A stretch of 9,524 bases of DNA, from positions 1 through 9,524 of the forward strand of contig JAMCTA010000068.1 of NCBI GenBank assembly GCA_023381895.1. The letters run 5' to 3'. The position numbers were made by a program, and so were the translations under genes. Origin of the DNA: Chloroflexota bacterium. GTDB taxonomy: Bacteria; Chloroflexota; UBA4733. Numbering within the stretch: the first letter of the stretch is position 1; each line of letters begins with the position of its first letter. The notes beneath the pieces are model-generated. The model saw nothing but the letters and a program-made list of their open reading frames with translations. It was not told the DNA's origin and searched no databases. Positions 1-6,415 of this stretch are shown piece after piece.

Positions 1-212
1 TAGATAAGCTTGTCATCCACCAGATGCTCTTCACCCGGGAGATGCGGATCGCCAACGAAGAAGAGGTGGGTTCGGAATCCACCCTCAGCCAAAGCCTGGG
101 CAAGCTCGGTGACACGGGTTCCGAGGCCGCCCGCGAGGGAGTACCGGTCCGGACCCTCAAAGCTGAGAATGACGAATTCCGCTGTTGATGGGGTGATCTC
201 GATCGGCGACAT
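1..212 (-). CDS. Glycosyltransferase, starch/glycogen synthase-like N-terminus (partial)
   Basis: Only the first 70 residues are in the window; the gene runs off the left edge. The protein opens MSPIEITPSTAEFVILSFEG and continues with a glycine-rich stretch, S-L-A-G-G-L-G-T-R-V, then T-E-L-A-Q-A-L and the strand H-L-F-F-V-G-D-P. This is the first Rossmann unit of GT-B glycosyltransferases of the glycogen/starch synthase or GT4 type, where the GGLG loop lies near the nucleotide-sugar phosphates. The ATG at 212-210 is supported by a strong purine-rich ribosome site just upstream on the minus strand (AGGAGAAGGGG, about 218-228). It is divergent from the PBP-like gene at 400. Donor and acceptor cannot be told from this fragment; trehalose, glycogen or exopolysaccharide synthesis are all possible. 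Confidence 0.72.
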   Translation of the reverse strand, partial: MSPIEITPSTAEFVILSFEGPDRYSLAGGLGTRVTELAQALAEGGFRTHLFFVGDPHLPGEEHLVDDKLI

Positions 213-399
213 CGTATCCCCTTCTCCTGAGTAGCCCACGGGATGCGCATCGTGCCCCCAAGAGAATAGCACAGGCTTGACAGACGGAGATTCCACTTCG
301 ACTTCTGTCGTGCATCAGCAACCGTGGTCGCAGATTGCGCTGGTACCCTTGGAAGATCAGCAGTTCCGTGTACTAAGCACTAACACAGCGGAGTGAGGT
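213..399. other. Divergent intergenic region
   Basis: These 187 bp separate the divergent glycosyltransferase and PBP-like genes and must hold start signals for both. I see the two ribosome sites (about 218-228 on the minus strand; GGAG at 390-393 on the plus strand, six bases before ATG 400). There is a perfect TTGACA at 277-282 on the plus strand, but no convincing -10 box at 16-18 bp from it. A minus-strand TATTCT (263-268) also lacks a -35 partner. No operator palindrome stands out. Confidence 0.5.
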
Positions 400-2619
400 A
401 TGGTGCCAACCGACACCGAGCGGATCGCGCGCCGGCATCTCCTACGCGGAATCGCTGTCACGGCAGCCTCCGCAGGCCTCGCCGCCTGCAGCTCCCCTCT
501 CACCAGAAACCAGGTCAAGGCCAAGGTTACGCTGACCGACCCACCTACCGATTCCATCACGGCGCAAGATACGACGCTCACAACGGCATCCACCTCGACC
601 AGGGCGACCACCACAGCGTTTGCGATTCCTCAAGGACCTCCGGCGGCCGTTTCCCGCACGTACCTGGCCGCCTGGAACACTGGCCAGTATGACGTGATGT
701 ACAAGCTCATTACTCACGAGGCACAGACAAGCATCACCCAACAGCGCTTCGTCGAGCGCTACCGTGCCATTGCTGAGCAAGCCACCATTACCAAGGTGCA
801 AGCAACACTTGATCCCGGCCAGCACGCCGAATCCAACATCCAGCATTTCACCGTGATCTTTGACACGGTGCTGGTGGGACGGATCGAGCAACACAACACT
901 CTAACGCTTGCCGTCGAAGCTGATGGCAAGACGTGGCGCATACAGTGGCTGCCCGCACTCATCTTCCAACAGCTATCAGGAGCCAACCTCATTCACATGG
1001 AGCCGAAGGGCACACCCCGGGGCTCCATCGTTGATCGCAACGGGACAGCCCTCGCAACGCTCGGCACCGTCGCCACGGTCTACCTCAAGCCAAGCGCCAT
1101 GAAAGACGAGCCGGTCACCCTTGCCGCATTGAGCAAGCTCCTCGGCCTCTCGGAAGACGTGATTCGTGAGCGCTACCTCCAAACGCAGGTCGACACGAGC
1201 GTCGTGCTCCGTACACTTGCGCTCAAAGATGCGAATGCAATCCGATCAGCACTGGAAGCCCTCCCGGGAGTGAGCGTCGTCAACGAGCCGGCGCGGGTCT
1301 ATCCCTACGGGCCGACTGCGAGCCAGACCATCGGCTATGTATCAACGGTGACGAATGAGGATCTTCGCACGCTCGCTGCACGGGGCTATCGTCCCGGTGA
1401 CGTCATTGGGCGCCTCGGCATCGAGAAGTGGGGAGAGCAGTATCTGGCCGGGCAGTGGGGCGGTACCCTGTCGGTTGTCACCCCGAAGCTGGGCCCCGTC
1501 TCGGTCATCGCTCAGCGTGAGCCGGGCGATGCCAGCACCGTGCACCTCACACTCGATCTTCCACTCCAGCAGTTCTGCGAACACGCACTGAGCGGGCACC
1601 GCGGCGCGATCGGTGTGATCCGTACCGACGATGGCTCCCTGCTCGCGCTCGCATCCACTCCACAGTTTGATCCCAACGCCTTCATCCTCGGTATCGCGCC
1701 CGCACAGTACTATCAGCTCGTCACTGCCGCAACAAAGCCGATGCTCAATCGTGTCGTTGAGGCATCCTATCCCGCGGACCAGCTGTTCTTGCCGGTCACA
1801 GCGGCGGCTGCCCTGGAAGGGGCAGGCTACACCCCAGATGCATCATTCTTCTGCCCCGGCTACTACGACTACGGTGGAATCCGCTTTCCCTGCTGGAAGA
1901 CCTCTGGCCACGGCCGGATCTCGCTCGTCCAGGCGCTAGCTCAGAGCTGCGATGTGGCCGCCTACACGATGGGCGTCGGCGAGGATCATATCACCCCCAC
2001 ACTCCTCCCTGACCTCGCTCAACAGTGCGGCTTTGGCACGGATCCACGCCTCACCGGATTGGATGACGCGCCGCAGCGTGCGGCCGGCCTGCTTCCTACA
2101 CCGAAGTGGAAGTCAGTCAATCAGGGTCTGGGCTGGCTCACCAGCGATTCCATCAACCTCGCCGATGGTCGCGGCTTCCTGCTCGTGACCCCTCTGCAGA
2201 TGCTTACCTTCTTCGCCGCCGTAGCGAACGGGGGAACAATCTGGACACCCCGCGTCGTCGACCGGGTAGTCGATCCGTCCGGAGCCGTGCGGTTCGCGAC
2301 ACATCCCACGCCACGCGGCAAGCTGCCTCTGTCTCCTGGGACACTCGCTATTCTGCGCCAAGGCCTGAGCGCAGCTGTCAAGAGCGGGCAAGGGCGTCTC
2401 TCCCAAGTCTTTAGCAAGATCACGGCGCCCGTCGCGGGCATGGATAGCACGGCAAGGAATCAGGGCACGTCGAGCCACGTGTCCTGGTGCGCTGCCTACT
2501 TCACCACGCTGGCTGTTGCGGTGGTAGCTACCCTCGAGCTCGATTACCCAGATGCCTCAGCTAGTACGCTGATGCGAGATGTATTGCTGCACATCGGAGA
2601 AACGTCACAACGAGCATGA
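400..2619 (+). CDS. Penicillin-binding protein homologue (MecA/PBP2-type lipoprotein) lacking catalytic motifs
   Basis: The 739-residue protein has the full layout of a class B PBP. Residues 11-30 form a twin-arginine signal (R11-R12-H-L-L-R) ending in a lipobox, L-A-A-C, with acceptor C30. A Thr-rich linker (about 45-75) leads to an NTF2-like MecA_N-type domain (about 78-185), a PBP dimerisation domain starting at R-G-S-I-V-D-R-N-G (207-215), and a transpeptidase fold (about 380-735). Fold landmarks remain: C-P-G-Y at 485-488, C498-W, S-G-H-G near 502-505, and T-P-L-Q-M at 597-601. The active site does not: SxxK is replaced by Q461-L-F-L464, and KTG by M681-D-S683. The second motif is S516-C-D518; SxD occurs in PBP2/MrdA enzymes, so this is not itself a loss. 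ATG 400 has GGAG six bases upstream. It should lie on the outer face of the membrane, probably as a non-catalytic scaffold or binding protein. The frame is intact, so this is not a decayed pseudogene. Confidence 0.85.
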   Translation: MVPTDTERIARRHLLRGIAVTAASAGLAACSSPLTRNQVKAKVTLTDPPTDSITAQDTTLTTASTSTRATTTAFAIPQGPPAAVSRTYLAAWNTGQYDVMYKLITHEAQTSITQQRFVERYRAIAEQATITKVQATLDPGQHAESNIQHFTVIFDTVLVGRIEQHNTLTLAVEADGKTWRIQWLPALIFQQLSGANLIHMEPKGTPRGSIVDRNGTALATLGTVATVYLKPSAMKDEPVTLAALSKLLGLSEDVIRERYLQTQVDTSVVLRTLALKDANAIRSALEALPGVSVVNEPARVYPYGPTASQTIGYVSTVTNEDLRTLAARGYRPGDVIGRLGIEKWGEQYLAGQWGGTLSVVTPKLGPVSVIAQREPGDASTVHLTLDLPLQQFCEHALSGHRGAIGVIRTDDGSLLALASTPQFDPNAFILGIAPAQYYQLVTAATKPMLNRVVEASYPADQLFLPVTAAAALEGAGYTPDASFFCPGYYDYGGIRFPCWKTSGHGRISLVQALAQSCDVAAYTMGVGEDHITPTLLPDLAQQCGFGTDPRLTGLDDAPQRAAGLLPTPKWKSVNQGLGWLTSDSINLADGRGFLLVTPLQMLTFFAAVANGGTIWTPRVVDRVVDPSGAVRFATHPTPRGKLPLSPGTLAILRQGLSAAVKSGQGRLSQVFSKITAPVAGMDSTARNQGTSSHVSWCAAYFTTLAVAVVATLELDYPDASASTLMRDVLLHIGETSQRA

Positions 2620-2879
2620 ATATGAATATGAAGCAGCGAAGTCCCCGCAATCGCATTAGCCGGTCCACCGCCGACCTTCTGTTCGCCGATATCGGGATGC
2701 TGGCACTGGCGATGACGACAGTCTGGTGGCTGCTCGCGAGTCCCATCATTCCTTTCCACTTCAACATTCCCAGCCTCTTCATCGGTGCCTTCGTGTTTGG
2801 CATTCCTCTGGGTGGCATTGGCATCTTGCTCAATCATGCTGCGGCCCGCAGCGAGGTAAAGCCACAGGGACGTCGCTAG
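2616..2879 (+). CDS. Small two-helix membrane protein coupled to the PBP homologue
   Basis: This 87-residue protein is of no family I recognise. It starts in an ATGA overlap with the stop codon of the PBP homologue, and there is no good ribosome site close to it (GGAG at 2596-2599 is 16 bases away), so translation probably depends on ribosomes finishing the upstream gene. In-frame ATGs at 2622 and 2628 are alternative starts. The basic N-terminus (K6 to R16) is followed by two hydrophobic segments, about 24-45 and 52-73, joined by a short loop, P-F-H-F-N. A basic C-tail follows (R78, K82, R86, R87). By the positive-inside rule both ends face the cytoplasm. Tight coupling suggests a partner or membrane anchor for the PBP homologue, but that is inference. 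Confidence 0.7.
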   Translation: MNMNMKQRSPRNRISRSTADLLFADIGMLALAMTTVWWLLASPIIPFHFNIPSLFIGAFVFGIPLGGIGILLNHAAARSEVKPQGRR

Positions 2880-3065
2880 CCGGTCTCGCCGGGTAGTCCG
2901 GCGTGGGGACCAGGAGCCGTCACCTTGAGCCCATGCGCTATCCTTCATCGTAGAGGCGCTCGGGAGTGCGTCAGGCTGCGCGATGCCGCCGCCATCGCGA
3001 GTCTAGCGGCTGATAGGATGCAAGTGGTCACGATAGACGTTGTACAATAGAGGAGCTGGTGCACG
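2880..3065 (+). other. Intergenic region with two GC hairpins
   Basis: The gap between the small membrane protein and tatD holds two inverted repeats. The first, 2887-2903, has a perfect 6-bp stem (CGCCGG/CCGGCG) around a 5-base loop. Flanking GGTCT/GGACC bases can extend it with a three-base bulge. The second, 2979-2999, has a perfect 7-bp stem (CGCGATG/CATCGCG) around a 7-base loop. Neither is followed by a T-run, so they are not classical intrinsic terminators, but they could end or attenuate transcription, perhaps with Rho, or protect a 3' end. AGGAG at 3051-3055 is the tatD ribosome site. Confidence 0.4.
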
Positions 3066-3833
3066 GTGATGATCGATACCCACGTGCATCTCGATGATCA
3101 TCGCTTTGCAGCAGATCTCCCTGCCATCATTGAGCGTGCTCGCGTTGCTGGCATCCAGCAGCTCATCACCATTGGCACGGACCTCGCGTCCAGCCGGCGC
3201 GCCATTGCCCTAAGCGAGCAGTTTTCCTGTGTTTGGGCAACCGTGGGCCTCCATCCTCACGAAGCTGCCCAGTGGCACGATGGCACGCAGCAGAAGCTCG
3301 AGGAGCTAGCCGCCCACCCACGCGTCGTAGCCATCGGAGAAACTGGGCTCGACTTCTACCGTAACCTCGCGCCCCCCGACGCTCAGCGCCGCGCGTTCGT
3401 TGGCCAGCTGGCGCTTGCCCGCCGCTTACAGCTCCCTGTGGTTGTGCATTGCCGCGAGGCCTACGGAGCCACCGTCGCTGAGGTCGAGGTCTCAGGTGTC
3501 GAGCGTGTCGTTATGCACTGTTTCGTTGGTGAGCGGGACATCGCTGAGCGCTGTGTCGCGAACGGCTGGTTTCTCGCCTTCGGAGGAGCCGCAACGTACC
3601 GGCGTAATGCCCCGCTGCGCGACATCATCGCCACACTCCCCTACGATCGCTTGCTGTTGGAGACGGACGCTCCCTACCTGCCACCTGAGCCATTTCGCGG
3701 CCAGCGCAACGAGCCGGCGTGGATCGTCCACACTGCAGCACAGTGCGCTGCGCTACGCTCTGTATCTCTCGCTGAGCTAGGTGAGCAGAGCGCCCGTAAC
3801 GCTGCCGCCGCCTTCCCACGTCTGGTGGTATAG
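3066..3833 (+). CDS. tatD: TatD-family metal-dependent hydrolase/DNase
   Basis: This 255-residue cytoplasmic TIM-barrel hydrolase is of normal TatD length. All expected metal ligands are visible: H6-x-H8 in D-T-H-V-H, E92 in G-E-T-G-L-D, H128 in V-V-H-C-R, H151 in M-H-C-F, and D201 in L-L-E-T-D-A-P-Y. G-L-H-P-H (61-65) is another family signature, and the end (S-A-R-N-A-A-A-A-F) matches the usual C-terminal helix. Family members use two divalent metals and act as 3'-5' exonucleases or DNA-repair and D-aminoacyl-processing hydrolases; the exact substrate here is unknown. The start may be GTG 3066 or ATG 3069. AGGAG at 3051-3055 is 10 and 13 bases away respectively, which slightly favours GTG, whereas family N-termini (M-I-D-T-H) favour ATG. 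The prenyl synthase follows 25 bp downstream, probably in the same transcript. Confidence 0.93.
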   Translation: MMIDTHVHLDDHRFAADLPAIIERARVAGIQQLITIGTDLASSRRAIALSEQFSCVWATVGLHPHEAAQWHDGTQQKLEELAAHPRVVAIGETGLDFYRNLAPPDAQRRAFVGQLALARRLQLPVVVHCREAYGATVAEVEVSGVERVVMHCFVGERDIAERCVANGWFLAFGGAATYRRNAPLRDIIATLPYDRLLLETDAPYLPPEPFRGQRNEPAWIVHTAAQCAALRSVSLAELGEQSARNAAAAFPRLVV

Positions 3834-3858
3834 GGCAAACGAGGAAAGTCAGGTAGAA

Positions 3859-4851
3859 GTGCCAACGCTGCTCTCCATCCTGGGTCCGAACCCCCTCGCG
3901 CTTCGCATCGCGAATGACACCCGCCTCGTCGAACACGAGCTGCGCGATCTCGTCAACCGCGCCGAAGACCCGAGCCTGCGCTCCGCGCTTCACCAGCTCT
4001 TCGCCGCCGGCGGCAAGCGCCTACGCCCGGCGCTCGTTCTGCTAGCCGCACACTGGGGTAGCTACGACCGCTCTCGTGCCGTCGTCGTTGGCGCCGCCAT
4101 GGAGATGATTCACGCCGCCAGCCTTCTCCACGATGACATCGTCGATGACGCCCTTCTCCGCCGTGGCCGCCCGACCGTGAACAACACCTTGGGCGCGAAG
4201 GTCGCAGTTCTCAGCGGCGACTACCTCTTCGGTGCCGCGGCTCGCGCCGTGAGCTCGATGGGCGATGTTGCGCTCATGGCAGCAACAGGGCAGACGATTA
4301 TGTCACTTTGTGTGGGGGGAGATCTTGCAGACACCCACGCCTACGACTGGTCGATCTCGGAGGCTGACTACTTCGACTACCTCGAGAAGAAGACCGCCAG
4401 TCTCACGTGGCTCTGCTGCCGCGCCGGCGCACTCGTCGCGAACGCCTCTGATCACGCCGTCGAGGTGCTCTCTGGAGTAGGTCGCAACCTAGGAATGGCT
4501 TACCAGATCGTGGATGACATCCTTGATCTCACCTCAACGCCTGAAGAGCTCGGCAAGCCTACAGGTCTCGATCTGAAGGAAGGGACCATCACCCTCCCGG
4601 TCATTCGGCTGCTCACCCTGTCTGAGGGACAAACGTTTCGCGCCGAGCTCCGTCAAGGGGAGCCACCATCTGACCAGCTTGTGAGCAGAATCATCGAAGC
4701 AGTCCGTGCTTTCGGGTGCGTCGACTACGCGTATGCCACCGCGCGTCGCTACATGCGTGAGGTCGAGCGTCTCGTGGCTTCTCTCGGCGATTCCGACGCG
4801 GGCCGGACTCTCGTACAGGTCATGCGCTACGCTATCGATCGCCGTAGCTGA
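3859..4851 (+). CDS. Polyprenyl diphosphate synthase (long-chain, trans type)
   Basis: This enzyme adds isopentenyl diphosphate units to an allylic diphosphate to build all-trans prenyl chains, usually for quinone side chains. Numbered from GTG 3859 (330 aa) it shows G-G-K-R-L-R-P (51-57), the first aspartate-rich motif D92-D-I-V-D96, G-D-Y-L-F near 120-124, and the second D219-D-I-L-D223, followed by G-K-P-T-G-x-D-L-K-E-G and T-L-P-V-I. The residue five before the first Asp is A87. A small residue there is typical of long-chain synthases, whereas farnesyl synthases carry an aromatic, so a product longer than C15 is likely; a menaquinone tail is the best guess. I chose GTG 3859 because GAGGAAAG (3841-3848) lies 10 bases upstream and homology begins after it. 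An in-frame start at 3781 would add 26 residues overlapping tatD and not resembling the family. Confidence 0.92.
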   Translation: MPTLLSILGPNPLALRIANDTRLVEHELRDLVNRAEDPSLRSALHQLFAAGGKRLRPALVLLAAHWGSYDRSRAVVVGAAMEMIHAASLLHDDIVDDALLRRGRPTVNNTLGAKVAVLSGDYLFGAAARAVSSMGDVALMAATGQTIMSLCVGGDLADTHAYDWSISEADYFDYLEKKTASLTWLCCRAGALVANASDHAVEVLSGVGRNLGMAYQIVDDILDLTSTPEELGKPTGLDLKEGTITLPVIRLLTLSEGQTFRAELRQGEPPSDQLVSRIIEAVRAFGCVDYAYATARRYMREVERLVASLGDSDAGRTLVQVMRYAIDRRS

Positions 4852-4925
4852 TATCAGCGGGACATCTAGCCTATCGCCAATCGCCCCATCCTAGTGCTCC
4901 TAGTACCTTATGGCCTGCGAGGCAC

Positions 4926-4932
4926 AGGAGGT
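4926..4932 (+). promoter_or_regulatory. Ribosome binding site fixing the start of the kinase-like gene
   Basis: A perfect AGGAGGT lies six bases before ATG 4939. It decides against the longer in-frame GTG start at 4894, which has no such site and adds 15 residues without kinase similarity. Confidence 0.8.
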
Positions 4933-4938
4933 TCCGGG

Positions 4939-6330
4939 ATGGTGGTCAACGAGCTGCTATTGCTGAATGACCGCTACAGCGTTGTCCGCCGCTTAGCCGG
5001 GAGTGATCAGGCACCACTTTGTCTCGGTACGGACCTGCAACGTGGCAAGACTGTGGTCATCCGGCTCCATCAATACACTCCCGGCAGACGTCACATCTCC
5101 GCGCTCCCACACCTGGTGGCGCCACCAGAGGAGACTCGGGACGGCGCTCTGCTCCCCTACGACTTCGGTATCGATGGAAACCTCGTCTACGTGGTCCGCC
5201 CCTACGCGGGTGGCCGCTCACTCGCTGATCTCTTGACGTCGACTGATCTCCCCCCTCTCGTCAAGATGGTGACATGGCTCCGGCGAGCGGCCGAGATCAC
5301 GCAACGGCAATACGAGCTAGGATCGTTGCCGCGCGAGTTGACGCTTGACCAGATCATCATCAGCTCTGATGACACAGTAGCTGTAGCTGGCTACGACCAC
5401 ACGCTCGATCCATCGACCACTGTGGAGCGCGCTCCGCAGCGTGCGCTGCTCCGCGCAATTCTGGAGATCGGCGCTCAGCTCCCACCGCCAATGGTGTCAA
5501 AGCCGCTCGCACAGCTCCTCAACCGTGCGGAGCACTGGCTGTGGTCAGAGCCAGCCTCACTCGATGACGTCATCTTCGCCCTCCAGCGCACTGAGCGGCA
5601 GCTCCGCGGCCACGCCTACGTCTTGCAGGAACTAGGGCATGCCATCACTACTAGCGCCTCCAGCGTGCGCGCACTCCGATCGGCCGGGCGGCTCTTTCAG
5701 CCGTACGTCTTAGTTGGCTCACTTCTCGCACTCACCGTGGTCATCACCAACACTGTACTCACCGGTGCGGTCCCGCCCGGACGGGTCATCGTGCTGCCAT
5801 TCCCGACCGCGGCTCCGGTGCCGGTGCTGCTCACGCTGCATCCACAGCCCCAAGAGCTAGCGGCGTCACCACACCAGTACATCCCCGCCGTCTCCGCTGC
5901 CGCTCCGGCTCCCACGCAGGCAGCAGCCCCAGCGAAACCGATCAGCAAGAGCACTGCACCAGCTCCGGCCCAAGAGCACATCATCCGTCCTCTCATCAAA
6001 GTCTCCTCTCCACCGGTGCGCACCGTGCCACAACGCTCAGATGCTCGCCCTGCCCTGGCGGCTCGCGTTCACACAACCGCAACGGTAGCAACAGTGCACG
6101 TGGTCACCAAGAGCGAAAGAGCCACGACTGCCCGGACAGCAATGACGAGCACATCGGTGCGGGCGACCACCAAGAGCACCATACAGGCGGTCAAGGGCGT
6201 GGCACAGCGTGATACCAGCACCGTGCACGCCTCCGTCGCGCCCGCAACGGCTACCAGTACGATCCACGCAGTGAGCACTACGACGAGCATGCCGCACGTC
6301 ACCACGACTGCCACCACAGCACGTCGCTGA
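4939..6330 (+). CDS. Membrane-anchored Ser/Thr pseudokinase (PknB-like topology)
   Basis: The 463-residue protein (from ATG 4939) begins like a bacterial Ser/Thr kinase: L-L-N-D-R-Y-S-V (7-14), a second strand, then V-V-I-R where VAIK is expected (Lys replaced by R42). A hinge-like V-V-R-P-Y with G-G-R-S-L-A-D-L-L follows (about 85-99). Every catalytic element is degenerate. The glycine loop reads G-S-D-Q-A-P. HRDLKPDN has become P131-R-E133-L-T-L-D-Q138. DFG has become G151-Y-D153. There is no APE motif, and the C-lobe looks shortened. One hydrophobic span (about 255-277) leads to a roughly 185-residue outer tail of Ala, Thr, Pro and Ser with a His-containing repeat. The layout matches PASTA-type receptor kinases, without PASTA domains or activity. 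It probably senses or scaffolds at the membrane. It lies 87 bp after the prenyl synthase. Confidence 0.75.
   Translation: MVVNELLLLNDRYSVVRRLAGSDQAPLCLGTDLQRGKTVVIRLHQYTPGRRHISALPHLVAPPEETRDGALLPYDFGIDGNLVYVVRPYAGGRSLADLLTSTDLPPLVKMVTWLRRAAEITQRQYELGSLPRELTLDQIIISSDDTVAVAGYDHTLDPSTTVERAPQRALLRAILEIGAQLPPPMVSKPLAQLLNRAEHWLWSEPASLDDVIFALQRTERQLRGHAYVLQELGHAITTSASSVRALRSAGRLFQPYVLVGSLLALTVVITNTVLTGAVPPGRVIVLPFPTAAPVPVLLTLHPQPQELAASPHQYIPAVSAAAPAPTQAAAPAKPISKSTAPAPAQEHIIRPLIKVSSPPVRTVPQRSDARPALAARVHTTATVATVHVVTKSERATTARTAMTSTSVRATTKSTIQAVKGVAQRDTSTVHASVAPATATSTIHAVSTTTSMPHVTTTATTARR
5770..6327 (+). other. Low-complexity extracytoplasmic tail of the pseudokinase
   Basis: The segment encodes residues 278-463, after the single membrane span. 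It is first Pro/Ala-rich (A-P-A-P, A-A-A-P-A-K-P), then Thr/Ser/Ala-rich with Arg and Lys spaced through it. It holds no cysteine and no globular domain I can recognise. Such tails span or bind the wall and are often O-glycosylated in other bacteria; that is inference here. Confidence 0.65.
6175..6276 (+). repeat. 14-residue protein repeat, core S-T-(I/V)-(H/Q)-A
   Basis: Three copies of S-T-I-Q-A-V, S-T-V-H-A-S and S-T-I-H-A-V start at 6175, 6217 and 6259, exactly 42 bp (14 residues) apart. A weaker T-V-H-V-V copy lies upstream at about 6091. The DNA copies differ at synonymous positions, so the repeat is old or maintained at protein level. Confidence 0.55.
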
Positions 6331-6360
6331 TTGACAGCTCGGAGCCGTAGTGCATATCAT
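6331..6360 (+). promoter_or_regulatory. Sigma70-type promoter for the radical SAM gene
   Basis: TTGACA (6331-6336, perfect -35) and TATCAT (6355-6360, five of six matches to TATAAT) are separated by 18 bp. The -35 box begins at the base after the stop codon of the pseudokinase gene. Transcription should begin near 6367, giving a leader of about 50 bases before ATG 6416. This is the best promoter match in the window and implies that the radical SAM gene is transcribed on its own. Confidence 0.7.
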
Positions 6361-6381
6361 TGGGTAAAGTCACTTGACGTT

Positions 6382-6404
6382 CGGTGCCTGCCTACTGGGC
6401 ACCG
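6382..6404 (+). promoter_or_regulatory. Leader hairpin abutting the ribosome site
   Basis: A perfect 7-bp inverted repeat, CGGTGCC (6382-6388) and GGCACCG (6398-6404), encloses a 9-base loop. It ends one base before the AGGAGGT ribosome site of the radical SAM gene. An alternative pairing, CCTGC (6387-6391) with GCAGG (6404-6408), would cover the first bases of that site. It could set translation efficiency or respond to a ligand; no known riboswitch consensus is visible. Confidence 0.4.
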
Positions 6405-6405
6405 C

Positions 6406-6412
6406 AGGAGGT
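6406..6412 (+). promoter_or_regulatory. Ribosome binding site fixing the start of the radical SAM gene
   Basis: AGGAGGT ends three bases before ATG 6416 (GGAG core five bases away). This favours ATG 6416 over the in-frame TTG at 6374, whose extra 14 residues are formed by the leader hairpin region. Confidence 0.7.
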
Positions 6413-6415
6413 GCG

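Noticed and set aside
277..305. Perfect TTGACA upstream of the PBP homologue as its promoter
   Set aside because: No acceptable -10 box follows at 16-18 bp; the hexamers there (CGACTT, GACTTC, ACTTCT) are poor.
442..894. 150-residue minus-strand reading frame inside the PBP homologue
   Set aside because: It is a frame shadow of a clear coding region with no domain likeness and no ribosome site.
1945..1953. S-C-D in place of S-x-N as a third lost motif in the PBP homologue
   Set aside because: SxD is found in PBP2/MrdA-type enzymes, so it is not evidence of inactivity; only motifs 1 and 3 are counted.
3043..3048. TACAAT as the -10 box of a tatD promoter
   Set aside because: No -35 match upstream, and transcription would start near 3055, cutting off the AGGAG ribosome site at 3051-3055.
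3781..3858. Longer start for the prenyl synthase overlapping tatD
   Set aside because: The added 26 residues do not look like the family, and a ribosome site supports GTG 3859.
4894..4938. GTG start for the pseudokinase
   Set aside because: AGGAGGT at 4926-4932 is positioned for ATG 4939, and the extra residues show no kinase similarity.
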